A stretch of 64,000 nt of DNA. Source: Phascolarctos cinereus (Eukaryota > Chordata > Mammalia > Diprotodontia > Phascolarctidae). A program made the translations under genes and the position numbers. Where the stretch lies: the NCBI RefSeq assembly GCF_002099425.1, contig NW_018343964.1, forward strand, positions 16,234,001-16,298,000, in the 5' to 3' direction. Each line of letters opens with the position of its first letter. Within the stretch, counting starts at the first letter, position 1. The notes beneath the pieces were generated by a model. The model saw only the letters and a list, made by a program, of their open reading frames with translations. It ran no database searches and was not told the origin of the DNA. Positions 1 to 11,095 of the stretch are shown in pieces.

Positions 1-61
1 TCTGAGTGTAAATTGAAGTACATTTTTAAACTTCTTTATTTTTGTTGTTTTTTTTTGCAAC

Positions 62-218
62 ATGTTGATGTGGAATATGTTCTGCCTGACTTCACATGAA
101 TAATTGATATTATATTATTTGCCTTTTCAGTGGGTGGGGGAGGGGCTGAAAGGAGGGGAAAAATTTGGAACACAAAAAAATTTTTAAAAAAGAATGTTAA
201 AAATAAGTAATAAATTCT
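62..218 (+). repeat. L1 3' end fragment
   Basis: The stretch carries a G-rich tract (gtgggtgggggaggggc) followed by aatttggaa, poly-A runs and aagaatgttaaaaat. This is the order seen in marsupial-type L1 3' UTRs and in the 3' end of the larger element at 20.5-23.4 kb. No ORF2 sequence precedes it, so it is a 5'-truncated copy. Confidence 0.6.
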
Positions 219-1350
219 AAAAGCAGAAAGCACACATATATACATACACACCCCCAGAGGAAGGCCCCTTTTTTGAAGAAGAGGTAAATGTTTTATTTTC
301 TTCCTTCTGAAAGGAAGGACACAGAGGACAAGTCAATTCATTTCTTTCTTTGGCTTCCCTTCTCACCAATATTTTGCACTCCCTCCCTGGGGATATCATG
401 ATCAGCCTTTTCTATTATACAGAATTCAGTCCTACATGACAAATGCTTGACTACAGTTAAGTGTAACTGTGGGCAAAATTGTCACTGCTAACAATTCAGG
501 CCAAGAGAAACCCATGAATACCTACTTGGAAGGAAAAATGTCATCTTGTAGGAAAAGGTTTTTTTTTTTTGCCATTTTTGTTGTTCTCTATGTTTCCCCA
601 CTCTAGGGAACCTAGGGATCTTTTTGGAAAAAAAATAAATAAAGGTCAGTTTTAGGACAAGTTCTGCCTACATTAGGTGTCAAAAAGCCTTGTGAGGGGG
701 ATGGCCACTGGTAGAAAGCTTGTAGCAACTTGCTGCCCAGTGAAGAGATAAATTATTTTGAAGCAATCCTACCTTTATTATAGCTGTAGAGCTACAAAAA
801 TGTCCATAGGCCATTCTGCCTAGAGATTAGATTAGCTAGAAGGAACCTTAGACCTAGTTAAACCTTCTTCTTTTTCATGTAGGGGACTGATTAAAGGAAT
901 TCTCTGATCCACTTGGTGAGCCCACCAGACAGGAAATATTCATATGAGACTTTGCATCTTTGTGTGGAGGGTAGAGACATAGCCATTAGTATTTACTGGA
1001 GGATGGTTTCACTTATAGGGGCCCCTGCTTTTGTGGGATGGGCTACTTAGGAGAAGCCATCCTTTTGTGTTTGGTTATAAAAAAGAACCCGCAGATGCTT
1101 TGGAGTTCCTTTTCCTTATTCTTCCAGAGAGATGCTGAAAGGCCAGCAGAGGCAAGAATGGACCTAGGACCCTGGTGGGGGTAGGCCCTGCAGGACTTCT
1201 TGATTATTGCCTTGTGACAGGATCATCCAGCTCTCCTGCTAGAAGGTTTCCTAGGTAATGTCTAGCTCCTGGGCCCAGCCCCAGAGAACCTCTTACCCAT
1301 ATGAGAGCAGAATCACCATATCACAATCATCACCATCCTCATCATCAGTG
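219..1350. other. Interval with no recognised gene
   Basis: Nothing in this stretch reads as an exon or RNA gene. About 800-860 looks like a weak MIR-type remnant. About 879-1010 shares wording with 63612-63780 (gtaggggactgat, then a caccaga stretch and gactttgc/gactttcg), so it may be a diverged copy of an unnamed repeat. Confidence 0.4.
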
Positions 1351-1353
1351 TCA

Positions 1354-1366
1354 TCATATGTATATG

Positions 1367-1412
<46 letters not shown>
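1354..1412. repeat. (TA)n/(TATG)n microsatellite
   Basis: Alternating TA units with TATG interruptions, ending in cacatata. The local 84-codon reading frame is only this repeat translated as an IYIY run. Confidence 0.9.
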
Positions 1413-1413
<1 letters not shown>

Positions 1414-1439
1414 TTTACATATGTGTGTGTATGTTCTCA

Positions 1440-1600
1440 TCTGATTTGGCTAATTAATCAGCCAATAAACATGTATCAAGCACTTAGAATTTCCAGTCAC
1501 TGTGCTGAATAGTTGGGATACAAAAAAAAAAAGGAATCTCTTCAACAATACTCTCCTGGAATCTAGTCTTCTAATAAGAAAAAGAGGAAAGTTTTGTGTA
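1440..1600 (-). repeat. L2 3' end fragment
   Basis: On the plus strand the sequence reads aataaacatgtatcaagcac, then a cactgtgctgaat phrase and a gggatacaaa phrase. This is the reverse complement of the L2 3' terminus (cacagtgcctggcacatagt, then aataaatgtt). It is diverged. Confidence 0.6.
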
Positions 1601-1773
1601 TCATCAAGCTCAGCAGTTAGCCTCACAAGTAGCTCCAGGCATGAGACTGGGAATCTGGTCTTCTATGAAAAGAAGAAGGATATATTGGACAACATATCTC
1701 TTGAAGAGATAAAAGATTGTGCATGTGTTCCCTTGTCCTGGGAACAGCAGTAGCAAGGGACTAGAGCCACGCT

Positions 1774-2028
1774 ATGGGGAACAAAGGACTGTACTTCCAC
1801 TATTTCCATGGGCTCAATGGGAAGTGGGGATACTTGTATAGCTGTTTTGAGTGTATTTCCTTTCCAAAGGAGTTCAAGCCCTCAAAGAAGTATCATAAGG
1901 CTAGGAGTCTACATGGTTCTCTGTGGGATAGAAGGACTCTGGAATATCAAGTTGGTATCTCTCCAGGAACCCCAAGTTCATTTCCCTTCAGAGAGAACAC
2001 CAAAGCGAAGGTTGTGGTAAGAATCTGA
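1774..2028 (+). other. Unassigned open frame, probably non-coding
   Basis: An 84-codon frame starts at 1774, and a second 70-codon frame overlaps it at 1808 on the same strand. I see no recognisable repeat here. The first frame runs into a good-looking splice donor (gtggtaagaat) near 2014-2024, so a terminal or cryptic exon cannot be excluded. The translation matches no family I know, has no domain signature, and has no partner exon nearby. Two overlapping frames of similar length argue for chance. I list it only because the stretch is repeat-poor. Confidence 0.15.
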
Positions 2029-2574
2029 AGAACTTTAGAACTCTAGGGTAAGTAGGAGTTGGCATAGAGAGGGAGAGAAACTGTTTTCATTATTTATGAA
2101 CTATTGTGAGTCCTTTATGTGTTTTCTGCATTGGCTCATGACTCTAGTGAGTAATTTGTGCTTTCTATATTTTGAGTGCAGTGGAGTAAAGGCTTTCCTG
2201 TGCCTGATATATGCATTATTACCTTGATTGCTTATACAGGATCTGGGGTGCTATTTTACTTGCATAAATGGAGACATAGTCATGAGTTACATTCAGAGGT
2301 TTTCCCAGAGCACACTTGGGTAGGTTCATAAAAAACTAAAGAGTGAGTAATTTGGGGGTTAACCTTGAAGCTTCAACTTGGTCTGTGTTAGTACAGGATT
2401 TGGGTGTGTAGGATCATAGATTACATACAAATGAAGAAAATGAGATCCAGGGAAGGTGAAGTGTCTTCTCAAGGTTGCAATCTTGGGATATTCTACCATC
2501 TTTCTAGTTATATTAGTTTTTATAGGTATTAAACTACCTAATTAAACTTTATAACCTTTCTATTTATTCAACAT

Positions 2575-2998
2575 CATTTGTTGTATTTATTCAACATTTT
2601 AAGTCAACTAAAATATTTAATAACCACCTATATTTTTAGTCAGTTAATAATAATATTAAGTGCTTCCTATGTGCCAGATATTGTGTTAAGTGCTGAGGAC
2701 ACAAAGAAAGGCATTAATATTCCCTGTCCCCAAGGAGCTCACATTCTCATAGAGAAGATAATATGAAAATACATAGATAGATTTAAGACTCACACAGGCT
2801 AGATAAAAGGCAACCACAGAAGAGAAGGCTCTAACAGGTGTGTGGGGGGAGATCAGGAAAGCCTTTCTTGCAGAAGGTAGCATTTGGGTTGAGTCTTGAA
2901 AGAAGTCAAGGATTCGAAGAAGTGGAAGTGATGAGAAAACACATCAGGCATGGCAGGATTTCAAGTTCAAAGGCATAGAGACAGAAGAAGTATCTTGT
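2575..2998 (-). repeat. L2 LINE fragment
   Basis: On the plus strand the order is attaagtgcttcctatgtgc, gtgttaagtgctgaggacac, an aaggagctcacattctcat phrase, a cttgcagaagg phrase, and a gagtcttgaaagaagtcaagg phrase. This is the 3' half of L2 read backwards and matches the other minus-strand L2 copies in the window. Confidence 0.85.
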
Positions 2999-3002
2999 GG
3001 GA

Positions 3003-3085
3003 GGCACCTTGCTACACTTTGAGAATACAAAGAGAAAAGTGAAATGGTCCCTGCCATCAGGGAGCTTACATACTCCTGGAATTTT
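3003..3085 (-). repeat. L2 fragment (second piece)
   Basis: A short second L2 piece (gagaatacaaagagaaaagt, then ggtccctgccatcagggag) directly follows the previous copy. It restarts nearer the L2 3' end, so it is a separate insertion or a duplication. Confidence 0.6.
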
Positions 3086-4540
3086 TGTGTGTGTGTTTTT
3101 TTTTTAGCTGCTAGGAAAGTCAGAAAAACAGATCAACGTTTAGTACCGCCAAGTGATAACTGAAATTGTCAGATAATAACTGAGGTAGAAGGAAGAATTA
3201 AAAAGGCACAAAAAGAAGGGTAGTCCAAGTCATTGGAGATGCAAAAGACAATGTTCTCCTACCAGATTACTAGAATGTGTGGCAAAATGACAGACAGAAG
3301 AGTTAGATGCAAAAAGACACTAGGAAAAGGGTGTGGTGAATGGATAAAGGTTATAGGAAATTTTGAATAGTTGAAAGTCCCAATGCAGTGGAGTCTGGAC
3401 TTGTTTTCCTTTGCCCCTTCTCCCTCTGAATCTCCTAGCTTTCACAGAACTGCTGGAAAAATGGATCCCCAGTTTCCTTCTTTCCACTTGTTCTCCTTTA
3501 CCTTCCCTATTTCTAATTTCCAAAGGTTAATGATAGCAAGATGGAAGGTCCATGAGCTAGCTGCCAATTTGGAGATATGCCGGACAGAGCCAAACAGTAC
3601 AGCATGGGAGGAACATTATCACCCTCCCAGCCCCTCATCTCTCCCATTGTTCCAGTTTGGCTCTTCTGAGAAATTCAGAGTTTGGGATGAGATCATTCAT
3701 TATGAGCTAAGTTGGGAAAGGTGGGGAAATTTCTAAATCAAATGTTAGCATCTGAGGGAGGGCTCCGGAAACCAGAAATAAAGAATTGCCGAACATCAGA
3801 ATACATGCCATTTATCTCCTAAACACTCTATTGATTTATACCCATACAGTTTACCTTTGGCCAAGGGCTCCTGAACTCTATTTGTATTGATTGCACCATA
3901 GCTAACAAGATAGATGTAATAGATGGCAGCTGTCCAAATCCTCATATTAAAGGATTGGGGTGTATGTAAACCAGACATACGTGTTATTAGTCCAACTCAA
4001 CACTTGTTCACTGCAACAATGCTGTTTGGTGTCTGCCCACCAGAAAAACAGAAAAAATAAATGAGAGGGAGCCAGGGAAGCTCTAGAGTGGACTGGCCAG
4101 GTGTATAGAGAGAACCTGAGAACCTACATTCCCAACGTGGTTTGGGTTTCTGGTTTCAGAAGCCTGTCCTATTTTGGTCCTTCCCAGCATGGTAACTAAA
4201 GATGACTGTCTTGAATGTTTAGGATAATATTTGTTCAGACAATAGGGCTCACAGTGGGGGAAGCTGGAGAGGAATAGCATTTCTTCTGGGAAATATAACC
4301 TCCCTGCTGCTTCCTCACTACATTTCTTAGAATAATAGTTCTGAAACGAGAAGAGACCAGCCCACATCCCTTTCATCAAGAGATGATATTGCTATGATCA
4401 ACCTTCAGGAGTGGTGTCCTGCCATGATGGTCTCAAACTAGGTACCATAACTCATGACTGCCCTTAGACATTCTCAAAGGAGAAATTCTACACTATTTTT
4501 AATCTTTCTGTTGGTGCTAAATAACATAGTCTTCCCCTTG
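3086..4540. other. Interval with no recognised gene or repeat
   Basis: The largest frame is 121 codons at 3371-3736 (+), beginning MKVPMQWSLDLFSF. It resembles no family I know and has no Kozak or splice context that stands out. A minus-strand frame overlaps part of it. I treat it as chance. Confidence 0.4.
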
Positions 4541-4624
4541 AAGGCACTGAGAAAGATAAGCTTGTTTTATCACTGTATGGAACTTTGTATGTAATAGACC
4601 CTTAATAAATATTTGCTGCCTAAG
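4541..4624 (+). repeat. L2 3' end fragment
   Basis: Reads cttgaaggcactgagaaaga and ends in cccttaataaatatttgctg, which is the L2 3' terminus in forward orientation. Confidence 0.6.
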
Positions 4625-4704
4625 TACTGCTGCCCTGTTGTAGCATAAAGAGTGAAGTTAATGGCACAAATGAAATGAGTCTGGTCCTTCTTATTCTAAG
4701 TGTC

Positions 4705-4786
4705 AGTCAATCATAGAATTGTAAATTTAGAGATAGAAGGGACTTAAAGGCTATTGATTCCAGTTCCCTAATTTTATAGATTGTGG
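4705..4786 (-). repeat. MIR-type fragment
   Basis: Contains atagaattgtaaatttagag followed by an agaagggacttaaagg phrase and an attttatagattgtgg phrase. This is the marsupial MIR-related unit that elsewhere reads agagttggaagggacctta. Confidence 0.5.
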
Positions 4787-4902
4787 AAACCATCAATTAA
4801 CAAGTACTTATTAAGTGCCTATACTGTGCTAGATGCTGGAGATAAAAAGCTGGAACAGTCCCTACCTCCAAGGATCTTATATTCTTATGGGAGAGACAAC
4901 AC

Positions 4903-4904
4903 AG

Positions 4905-4988
<84 letters not shown>

Positions 4989-4990
4989 TA
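4903..4990. repeat. (CATA)n(TA)n(CA)n compound microsatellite
   Basis: Three successive motifs (catacata, a long TA run, then cacacaca) inside the L2 copy. Frames called on either strand here are only this repeat. Confidence 0.95.
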
Positions 4991-5156
4991 AACCTTTAAG
5001 AGCTATCTAAAATGCTGTTATTATTATTACTAGTATATTTTAAAAAAGATACAGAATGACTTTTCTTTTTTGGGGGGTACTATCAGCCAAGGAAAGCAGG
5101 AAAAGTTTCATGCAGAAAATGGCACTTGAGTTGGGCCTCGAAAAAAGGTAGGGGTG

Positions 5157-5324
5157 GGGCAGCTAGGTGGTGCAGTGGCTAGAGCTCCAGCCTTGGATCA
5201 GGAGGACCGGAGTTCAAATCTGAACTCAGACACTTGACACTTACTACTGTGTGACCTTGGCCAAGTCACTTAACCTCAATTGCCTCACGAAAGAAAGAAA
5301 GAAAGAAGGAAGGAAGGAAGGAAG
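5157..5324 (+). repeat. WSINE1-like tRNA-derived SINE
   Basis: Head gggcagctaggtggtgcagt, B-box-like ggagttcaaatctgaact, then gtgtgaccttggccaagtca and a short tail of GAAA and GGAA units. It sits inside the L2 copy, with L2 resuming at ctcggggttctaag. The short body without the ctcagtttcctcatctg block separates it from the longer MAR1-like copies. Confidence 0.85.
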
Positions 5325-5727
5325 CTCGGGGTTCTAAGAGGCAGAGGGGAGAAGGGAGAGCATTTTAGGCATGGAAGATGGCTGGTGCGAAGGGAGGGAA
5401 ATGGGAGATGCAATGGAATACATGAGAAATAGCAAGCAAGTCAATGGGGCTGGACTTATAGCATTCATGAGAGGAAATAATGTATATGGATGAAAAGATA
5501 GGTAGAGGCCAGGTTGGGAAGAATACCTCATTCCTCTCCCCTTCTCCTTCATTATGTCTATTTGGATGCTTGAGACTTCTTCTCAATGACTTCCTTTAGC
5601 TCATCACACAAATTGTGTTCCTGTGGGATCTAATGCTCCTGCCACCCTACCCAAATTCTCTCTTGACCAATCCACACACATCTTCTCTTCCATCAATGAC
5701 AGCAGGCCTTTATTCTTATTCTTAAAT

Positions 5728-5960
5728 TCAGTTCAATCCAACCAACCATAAAGAGCCAACAATGTGCAAAGCACTCTCAAATTTGACACAGACCTTACCT
5801 TCAAGGATCCTACATTTGAATGAGGGTAGGATCCAGGGGAAGGTTTTATCATGTACACGTATAAAGTATGATACAATAGCAAACGTGATGAGACCAAAGG
5901 AGAACTCCAGGTGAAGGTACTCTAGAAAAATGTGCAGAGGGAGCAACAACTTTGAGCTGG
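5728..5960 (-). repeat. Possible L2 fragment
   Basis: Weakly L2-like: aatgtgcaaagcactctcaa, then accttcaaggatcctacatt. It is more diverged than the copies around it. Confidence 0.4.
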
Positions 5961-6384
5961 GGGAAGACTTTTCTTCAAACAATCCTTCCTAAAATGTTGA
6001 GCTAGCCCACAGTAAGCTGGCTAGCCAGCAGAAATAGTCATAGGTGCTGGTTTCCTTTCAGCTGTAACATTAAGAGGGATTGGAGCTGAATAGTCAGTTG
6101 TGACTAGGTTTGCCATCCTCTTGACAGTCTGTTAACCTGGGTCAGGGGAGAAACCAAGAATGAAAAGCATCCTTCTGCCTGACTGTTGGGTTTAAACCCG
6201 ACAGCTTCCTTCTTTCAATTCCAAGAGCCTGGCAAGTAGATGTCCAGCACTTGATACAAAAGGTATGTTCCCTGAAAAACCAAATATTAAAATTTTCTTA
6301 ATTGAATAATACTTAAAATGGATTGGAGCATCTCACTGTGCCATGGAACTCAGATAAGAATCAATCTATAAAGCATGTCATTAT

Positions 6385-6965
6385 CACCTAATTGATTGAG
6401 AAGAGCAGAGCTATGAAGTAGCAAGAGTCTGTCTTGAGTCAGAGGACCTGAATTTAAATTCTGACTTTGCTACTTATTACCAATAGAATCTTAGGCAAAT
6501 TACTTCACCTCTCTGAGAAGAGCTCTGGATTTGGAATCAGTGACCCTAGATTTAATAATAATAGCTAGCTTTTATATATGGCCTTAAGGTTTGGAAAGCA
6601 CTTACAAATATTATCTCATTTGATTCTCACAATAATGCTGGGAGGTAGGTGCTATTATTATCCCCATTTTACAGATGAGGAAAATGAGACATGAAGAGGT
6701 CAAAGTGACTTGTCCAGGGTTGCACAGCTAGTAAGTGTCTGAAGCAGGATTTAAACTCAGATCTTCTTGATTCCAGATCTATCATTCCATCTAATGTGCC
6801 ACCTAGCTTCCTATTTTAAATCCTATCTCTACTATTTAATACCTCTGTGACCTTGGATAAGTTATTTAATATCTCTGGCTTCAGGGACCATGTTTTTTCC
6901 TTTCATTGTATCCCTCCTCCTTCAAACATAGTGGGCACTTAATAAATGAATAAATGCTTATTGAC
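6385..6965 (+). repeat. MIR/THER-type SINE split by a second one
   Basis: A forward MIR-type body (tgagtcagaggacctgaatt, then tcttaggcaaattacttcac) stops near 6555. It resumes near 6812 with a ttttaaatcctatctctac phrase and a ctctgtgaccttggataag phrase. The interrupting unit is listed separately. The ends agatttaat and attttaaat look like a duplicated target. The tail near 6895-6965 ends in an L2/MIR-like acttaataaatgaataaatg. Confidence 0.75.
6556..6812 (-). repeat. MIR-type SINE inserted in another MIR
   Basis: Reads aataatagctagctttt, then tattatctcatttgattctc, ccattttacagatgaggaaa, a ttgcacagctagtaagtgt phrase and a gccacctagc phrase. This is a near full-length reverse-orientation unit and ends with the reversed SINE head. 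Confidence 0.8.
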
Positions 6966-7120
6966 AACTGACTGTTTCCTCATCTGTAAAATAAGGGAGT
7001 AGGACAGAGTGACCTCTGAGGTCCCTTCTGGCTCTGAACATGTTTCCTTACCTGTAAAATGTGAAGGTTGGGCTAGAAGATGACCTCTGAGGCCCATTCT
7101 TGCTCTAAATCTGTGATCCA
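6966..7120 (+). repeat. Tandem MIR 3' parts
   Basis: Two successive versions of the same segment: tttcctcatctgtaaaataa with gacctctgaggtcccttctg, then tttccttacctgtaaaatgt with gacctctgaggcccattctt. The second looks like a local duplication of the first. Confidence 0.7.
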
Positions 7121-7395
7121 CTTGAAAATCCAGATTTTTCTTAAATAAGGCACACCCACATTGCGTAGTACTCTTTAAGCATTACACACGCACACACTCT
7201 CTGTCTCACGCATACACAAGTTATCCTCCTCTAATGATTGAGATTAAGGGCCACGTTGCTTGATAGCCTCAAGCCACACATGCCGATGACTGGAATTTGA
7301 CCTACTTTGCTTCCCAATTGAAAGTGCTTCTCAAAAAGTCTACTAGCCTATGGTGCTGGTTCCCTTGCCATTCACTTCTCCTTCCCTGGGACAGT

Positions 7396-7560
7396 TATGT
7401 CTAACTCAAATCTAAATGGGGGCCACTAAATCTTACCTAAGAAAGCCACATGTTAGCATTACCTATTTTCATTGCATTTTTATTTATTTTGTCAAATATT
7501 TCCCAATTGTTTTCTAATCTGGTTCAGGCTAGGCCATGTATTTGACACTTCTGCTCTGGG
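7396..7560 (+). mobile_element. hAT-type DNA transposon remnant (marsupial family)
   Basis: Left end tgtctaactcaaatctaaat, then gggggccactaaatct, tttatttattttgtcaaata and a ttcccaattgttttctaatc phrase, ending in tttgacacttctgctct. The ends are an imperfect inverted repeat (gtctaactc against a gacacttc-type end). Related pieces lie at 9.7, 12.9, 19.7 and 51.3 kb. There is no transposase frame, so it is a short non-autonomous form. Confidence 0.7.
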
Positions 7561-7774
7561 CAGCATTTCTAGACTATCTCCTCAAAAGCAGGTCATGGAC
7601 AGCCTAGACCTACAGTGGGGACTGGGGATCTATCCCAGAAATCCCATTGACTACATGGTGGTCTTATACAACACACTTGCCCATTCTTTGCTTCAATTTG
7701 TTCTTGATATTAGGTCCCCCTTTCACTTATATGTAGCTTACACAGTGGAATGTTATTTTATTTTTGCTCTTTTG

Positions 7775-8252
7775 TTGTTCATCTTTTGTTCTCAAAGAGG
7801 ACCAATGACATCAGGAGGATGTGGTCTTGACGGACTGGGAAATTAGATTTAAGTGCAAAGTCATCAGCCTCACTGTCTTCTCTAGAGTCATCAGTGTCCA
7901 ATGGGAGGACAAAAGTCAAAACAACTGGTGATGGTCCATTGATATGGTGGGTGATCTTGGCCTTTCTGATTTATATCGTTCCCAGGTCTTAATTTGTCTT
8001 AGGCAATGCCCATTGAATGACTAAGGGATAGATAAGAATTGAGACAAAAGATGGCCTAATTTACCATGGCAAAAATATCAGTCTGGGAGGAGATGACCCT
8101 TTAAGCTTCTGGCCTGAACAGAAAACAACTGCTATTTACACTCATTCTAATCAATCAAAACCTCAACAATGAGCCAGAGGCTTGGGCTGGGGGTTGTTAT
8201 GGGCCATTCTGTGAAAGCAGGAGTGATATGGGTTTAAAGGGTAGTCAAGAAG
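7775..8252 (+). repeat. Marsupial interspersed repeat, T family, about 480 bp copy
   Basis: Starts ttcatcttttgttctcaaag then aggaccaatgacatcagga, and runs through cattgaatgactaaggga, ggaggagatgaccctttaa and atatgggtttaaagggta. The same order of blocks occurs at 62.0-62.4 kb and in part at 47.0 kb. I cannot assign its class: I see no coding sequence, no clear terminal repeat and no poly-A tail here. Confidence 0.65.
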
Positions 8253-8429
8253 CTCCATTTGAAACACAATGGGCTTTTTTTAAAGCCTGTTTTTTCAGAG
8301 CTAGATTTCAAGAAATCACAAATGAAAACTGCACAGGACGAAAAGTAAATTGTCCCAGCTTTTGGAAAAAAAATAATAAAAATTTTAAAATAAATAAAAC
8401 AATAAATATAATAAATAATAAAATAAAAC

Positions 8430-8520
8430 AACAAATGTATGTATGTGTATGTGTGTATGTGTATATATATGTATATACATATATATATGTACATGTACAT
8501 GTACTACACACACACACTTC
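8430..8520. repeat. (TGTA)n/(CA)n microsatellite
   Basis: Mixed tgtatgtg, tatatg and acatgtac units ending in cacacacac. Frames on both strands here (8228-8598) are translations of this tract. Confidence 0.9.
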
Positions 8521-8726
8521 TAATTTGGCAGTGAAAATAAGCCCTTGACCAGAGGCCCAGAACCTGAAAGGAATCCAGATGATCATAAAGGAAGCCAATA
8601 TGGTTTTTTTTCCTGTTCTTTTTTGTGTGAGTTGATGTAGGCACTTGGGAAGAGGGGAGAGTAGATGGAAAGATGGAGAGACACTGAGGGCAAGCAGTCA
8701 GCTATAGTCCTTAGCCTTGCAAGGGG

Positions 8727-8893
8727 TTCTTAACCTATTTTTGTGCCACGGACTCCTTTAGCAGTCTGGTAAAGTCTATGGACTCTTTGTCAGAATGATA
8801 TTTTTTAATGCATAAAAAAAACCCCAAACACATAGGGTTATAATGGAAACCTTACATTGAATTTTTTTTGTGGACCTTGGGTTAAGAACTCAA
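8727..8893. mobile_element. hAT-type MITE with readable terminal inverted repeats
   Basis: The left end ggggttcttaaccta is the inverse of the right end gggttaagaactc. The interior reads gtgccacggactcctttagc then agtctggtaaagtctatgga and includes the aatgcataaaa block. It is about 165 bp, far too short for a transposase. The copy at 46.3-46.65 kb is the same family. Confidence 0.75.
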
Positions 8894-9132
8894 GGAACGT
8901 GGGGAGAAACAAAGTGAAGTAAGGTAATTAGAAGGAGTCATATTAAGATGAACATTTTTATGAATAAGAAAACAGATTTTTTTTAATATATAATATAAAC
9001 ATCCAAGGTCACAAATGCACACCACATAGTAGCTGATCAGTAAACATCTATTGACTTGACTTATTTGACTGGACATAGCTGGACATGGTGATCATTAGGT
9101 CAATCCAACAATTTTCAGCGTTTTTGGGGAAA

Positions 9133-9296
9133 AAATTAATGGCTAATAATAATAGCTAACATTTATATAGAGCTACAAGTTACAACCCTGTTAAGTAAGT
9201 GCTATTTTTACTTACATTTTACAACTAAAGAAACTGAGGCTGATAGAGAAATGACTTGTTTACTAAGTGTCTGAGGCACGATCCACTAGGCAACCC
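9133..9296 (-). repeat. MIR-type SINE fragment
   Basis: Reads taataataatagctaacat, then tttacaactaaagaaactga, a gactgatagagaaatgac-like block and a ctaagtgtctgaggcacgat phrase. Reverse MIR-type layout, quite diverged. Confidence 0.65.
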
Positions 9297-9644
9297 CGTT
9301 ACCTAAAATTAAACATGTGTTCATTTCTTTACTACACAATTGGTTGTGTATATTCCTAGGTCACCCTTTTTAAAAATTCCCAACTATGCCTTCTTCTTAG
9401 GTTTAAGATTTGCTCTTAACTATAGTACTACAACACATTTAATGCAAGATAGTTGTAATGGAGGGAGGTATTATTTCTCCCGTATGAACTCATAGAAGAC
9501 ATCTCTACAAAGGTCCTCGACAACATAATTCCAAAATTCCTCCCCTGACTCTATCCTGATGCTGGCAAGAAAGTAAGAACTTTCATTTTTTTTATTATAC
9601 CTCCTGGCTTGTTCCATAGTTTTCCCTGGCCAGAGAATTCATCT

Positions 9645-10155
9645 CCAAGTGGCCAAACAAATGCCCCATTGCTATGCACCAATGTCAAGAAATACACAGG
9701 AAGGCCTCCCTGGTGTTCCATGGGTTTCCTCTGGAGCAGAGATTTCTAACACCCTGTAGATGGCCAGTATGCTGCCTGCAACTCTCCCTAGTACACCTGG
9801 ACCAGCTTAAAATATAATTGTGAAATATTTGACAAAATAAATAAAAATACAATAAAACATGTAATGTTAATTTGTGATTTTCTAAGTCAATATGTAGAGC
9901 AGCTAGGTGGCATAGTGGATAGATCACCCAGCCTATAGTCAGGAATATTCGTCTTCCTTAGTTCAAAACTGGCCTCAGACACTTTATTAAATGTGTGATG
10001 CTAGGCAAGTCACTTAACTCTTTTTGCCTCAGTTTCCTCCTCTGTAAAATCAGCTGGAAAAGGAAATGGCAAACCATTCTAGTACATCTGCCAAGAAAAC
10101 CCCAAGTGGAGTCTTGAAAAGTTGGATACAATTGGACAACAACAACAACCAGAAG
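9645..10155 (+). repeat. Composite unit, copy 1: flank + hAT fragment + MAR1-like SINE
   Basis: Three blocks abut: a leader of about 90 bp (ggcctccctggtgttccatg), a reverse hAT fragment (gatttctaacaccctgtaga to gtgattttctaagtcaatat) and a full MAR1-like SINE from about 9899 (gcagctaggtggcatagtgg, tttgcctcagtttcctcctc, then ccaagaaaaccccaagtgga). The same three blocks with the same junctions recur at 19.61-20.11 kb. Its SINE ends in acaacaacaacaac. Confidence 0.75.
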
Positions 10156-10284
10156 GGATCTTTAGGTACAATTTATTGTCTCCCCCATTCCCCTCCCCCC
10201 AACTGTTTCTATTTGGATTTGAGGTCACTGCCTTGGGGTATTTACAGGAGGACTTATAAAAGAGTTATCCCAGAGGTGAATGGG

Positions 10285-10400
10285 TAAGTTCCCTGAGAGA
10301 CTATCTCATTTCTGCATTTATCTCCAGCACCAACCAGAGGGCCTGGCTCATAGTAGGTACCTAATATATACTTGCTGATAGAGTGATGGATTAACAAGAT
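10285..10400 (+). repeat. L2 3' end fragment
   Basis: Reads ttctgcatttatctccagca, then gcctggctcatagtaggtac and ctaatatatacttgctgata: a forward L2 3' terminus. Confidence 0.65.
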
Positions 10401-10479
10401 CCCCCACAGGTCAGAGCTTCTCAGATGTAGCTTACTATTGCAGCCTTTGCCCAAATTAGGAAAAGTATACTATGTAATT

Positions 10480-11095
10480 TTAGATTTTTGAAGGAAAGCC
10501 CTCAGCTCCTTGTTATAATTGTATTTTCATTTCAAAGGTATTTTGAAGATTCTTTCTGTACTATTTCTTCCCATAGTCCATACCTTAACCTGAAAGTCTT
10601 TCCCTTGCTCTAGGAGGGTACATTCTGTCTCTTCAGGGCTGTTTCCTGTTAAGTCTTCATTTTCCTTATTATGGTTTATATTGTGTTAAATGGCTTACTT
10701 TTAGCATCTCTTCTGAAGCCTTTGAGGCCATCTCTTCATTTTTGTCTCTTCAACCAGACACAGTCAGTCCAGGCTTCTTAAGCCGTAACTGCTTACAGCT
10801 TCTCAACTGAACGTTTGCCAGCTTGTCCTCCCCAGATCACTATTGAGTTGGGATTAATGAAGCAGTCACCTCCTCAAAAAGGAGATTAGGCCCCCAAGTG
10901 ACAGAAATGAAGTTGACTAATCAGGGCTGTCAGGAGAGCCACGGTCTCTGGGCTCATCCCCCGGATTAAGAATTAGCAGGAAAAAATAGAGGAGTTTAGT
11001 GACTCTATCACAATCCATCCCAAAGCTATTGTTGCTGCTCTAGGAGGGTTATTGACAGCTTTGGAAATGGCCATGGGATTAGAGGCACAAAGATG
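10480..11095. other. Repeat-poor interval, possible regulatory DNA
   Basis: I see no interspersed repeat or gene here. It carries several bicoid-type GGATTA words (about 10853, 10963 and 11078) plus nearby TAAT and attagc sites. See the findings for the regulatory idea. Confidence 0.35.

Larger units (their letters stand above)
4788..5575 (-). repeat. L2 LINE, interrupted by a microsatellite and a SINE
   Basis: L2 in reverse: tacttattaagtgcctatac, tgctagatgctggagataaa, a ccaaggatcttat phrase, then after the interruptions ttctaagaggcagaggggag and gagcattttaggcatggaag. The (CATA)n(TA)n tract at 4903-4990 and the SINE at 5157-5324 split it. The order of pieces stays collinear, so this was one copy. 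Confidence 0.85.

Noticed and set aside
3371-3736. 121-codon plus-strand frame
   Set aside because: No family match, a minus-strand frame overlaps part of it, and the length is within chance for a 64 kb AT-rich window.
7472-7846. 124-codon plus-strand frame
   Set aside because: It runs from a hAT remnant through unplaced sequence into a T-family repeat. No protein signature.
8228-8598. Three overlapping frames of about 90-106 codons on both strands
   Set aside because: All run through the TGTA/CA microsatellite at 8430-8520.
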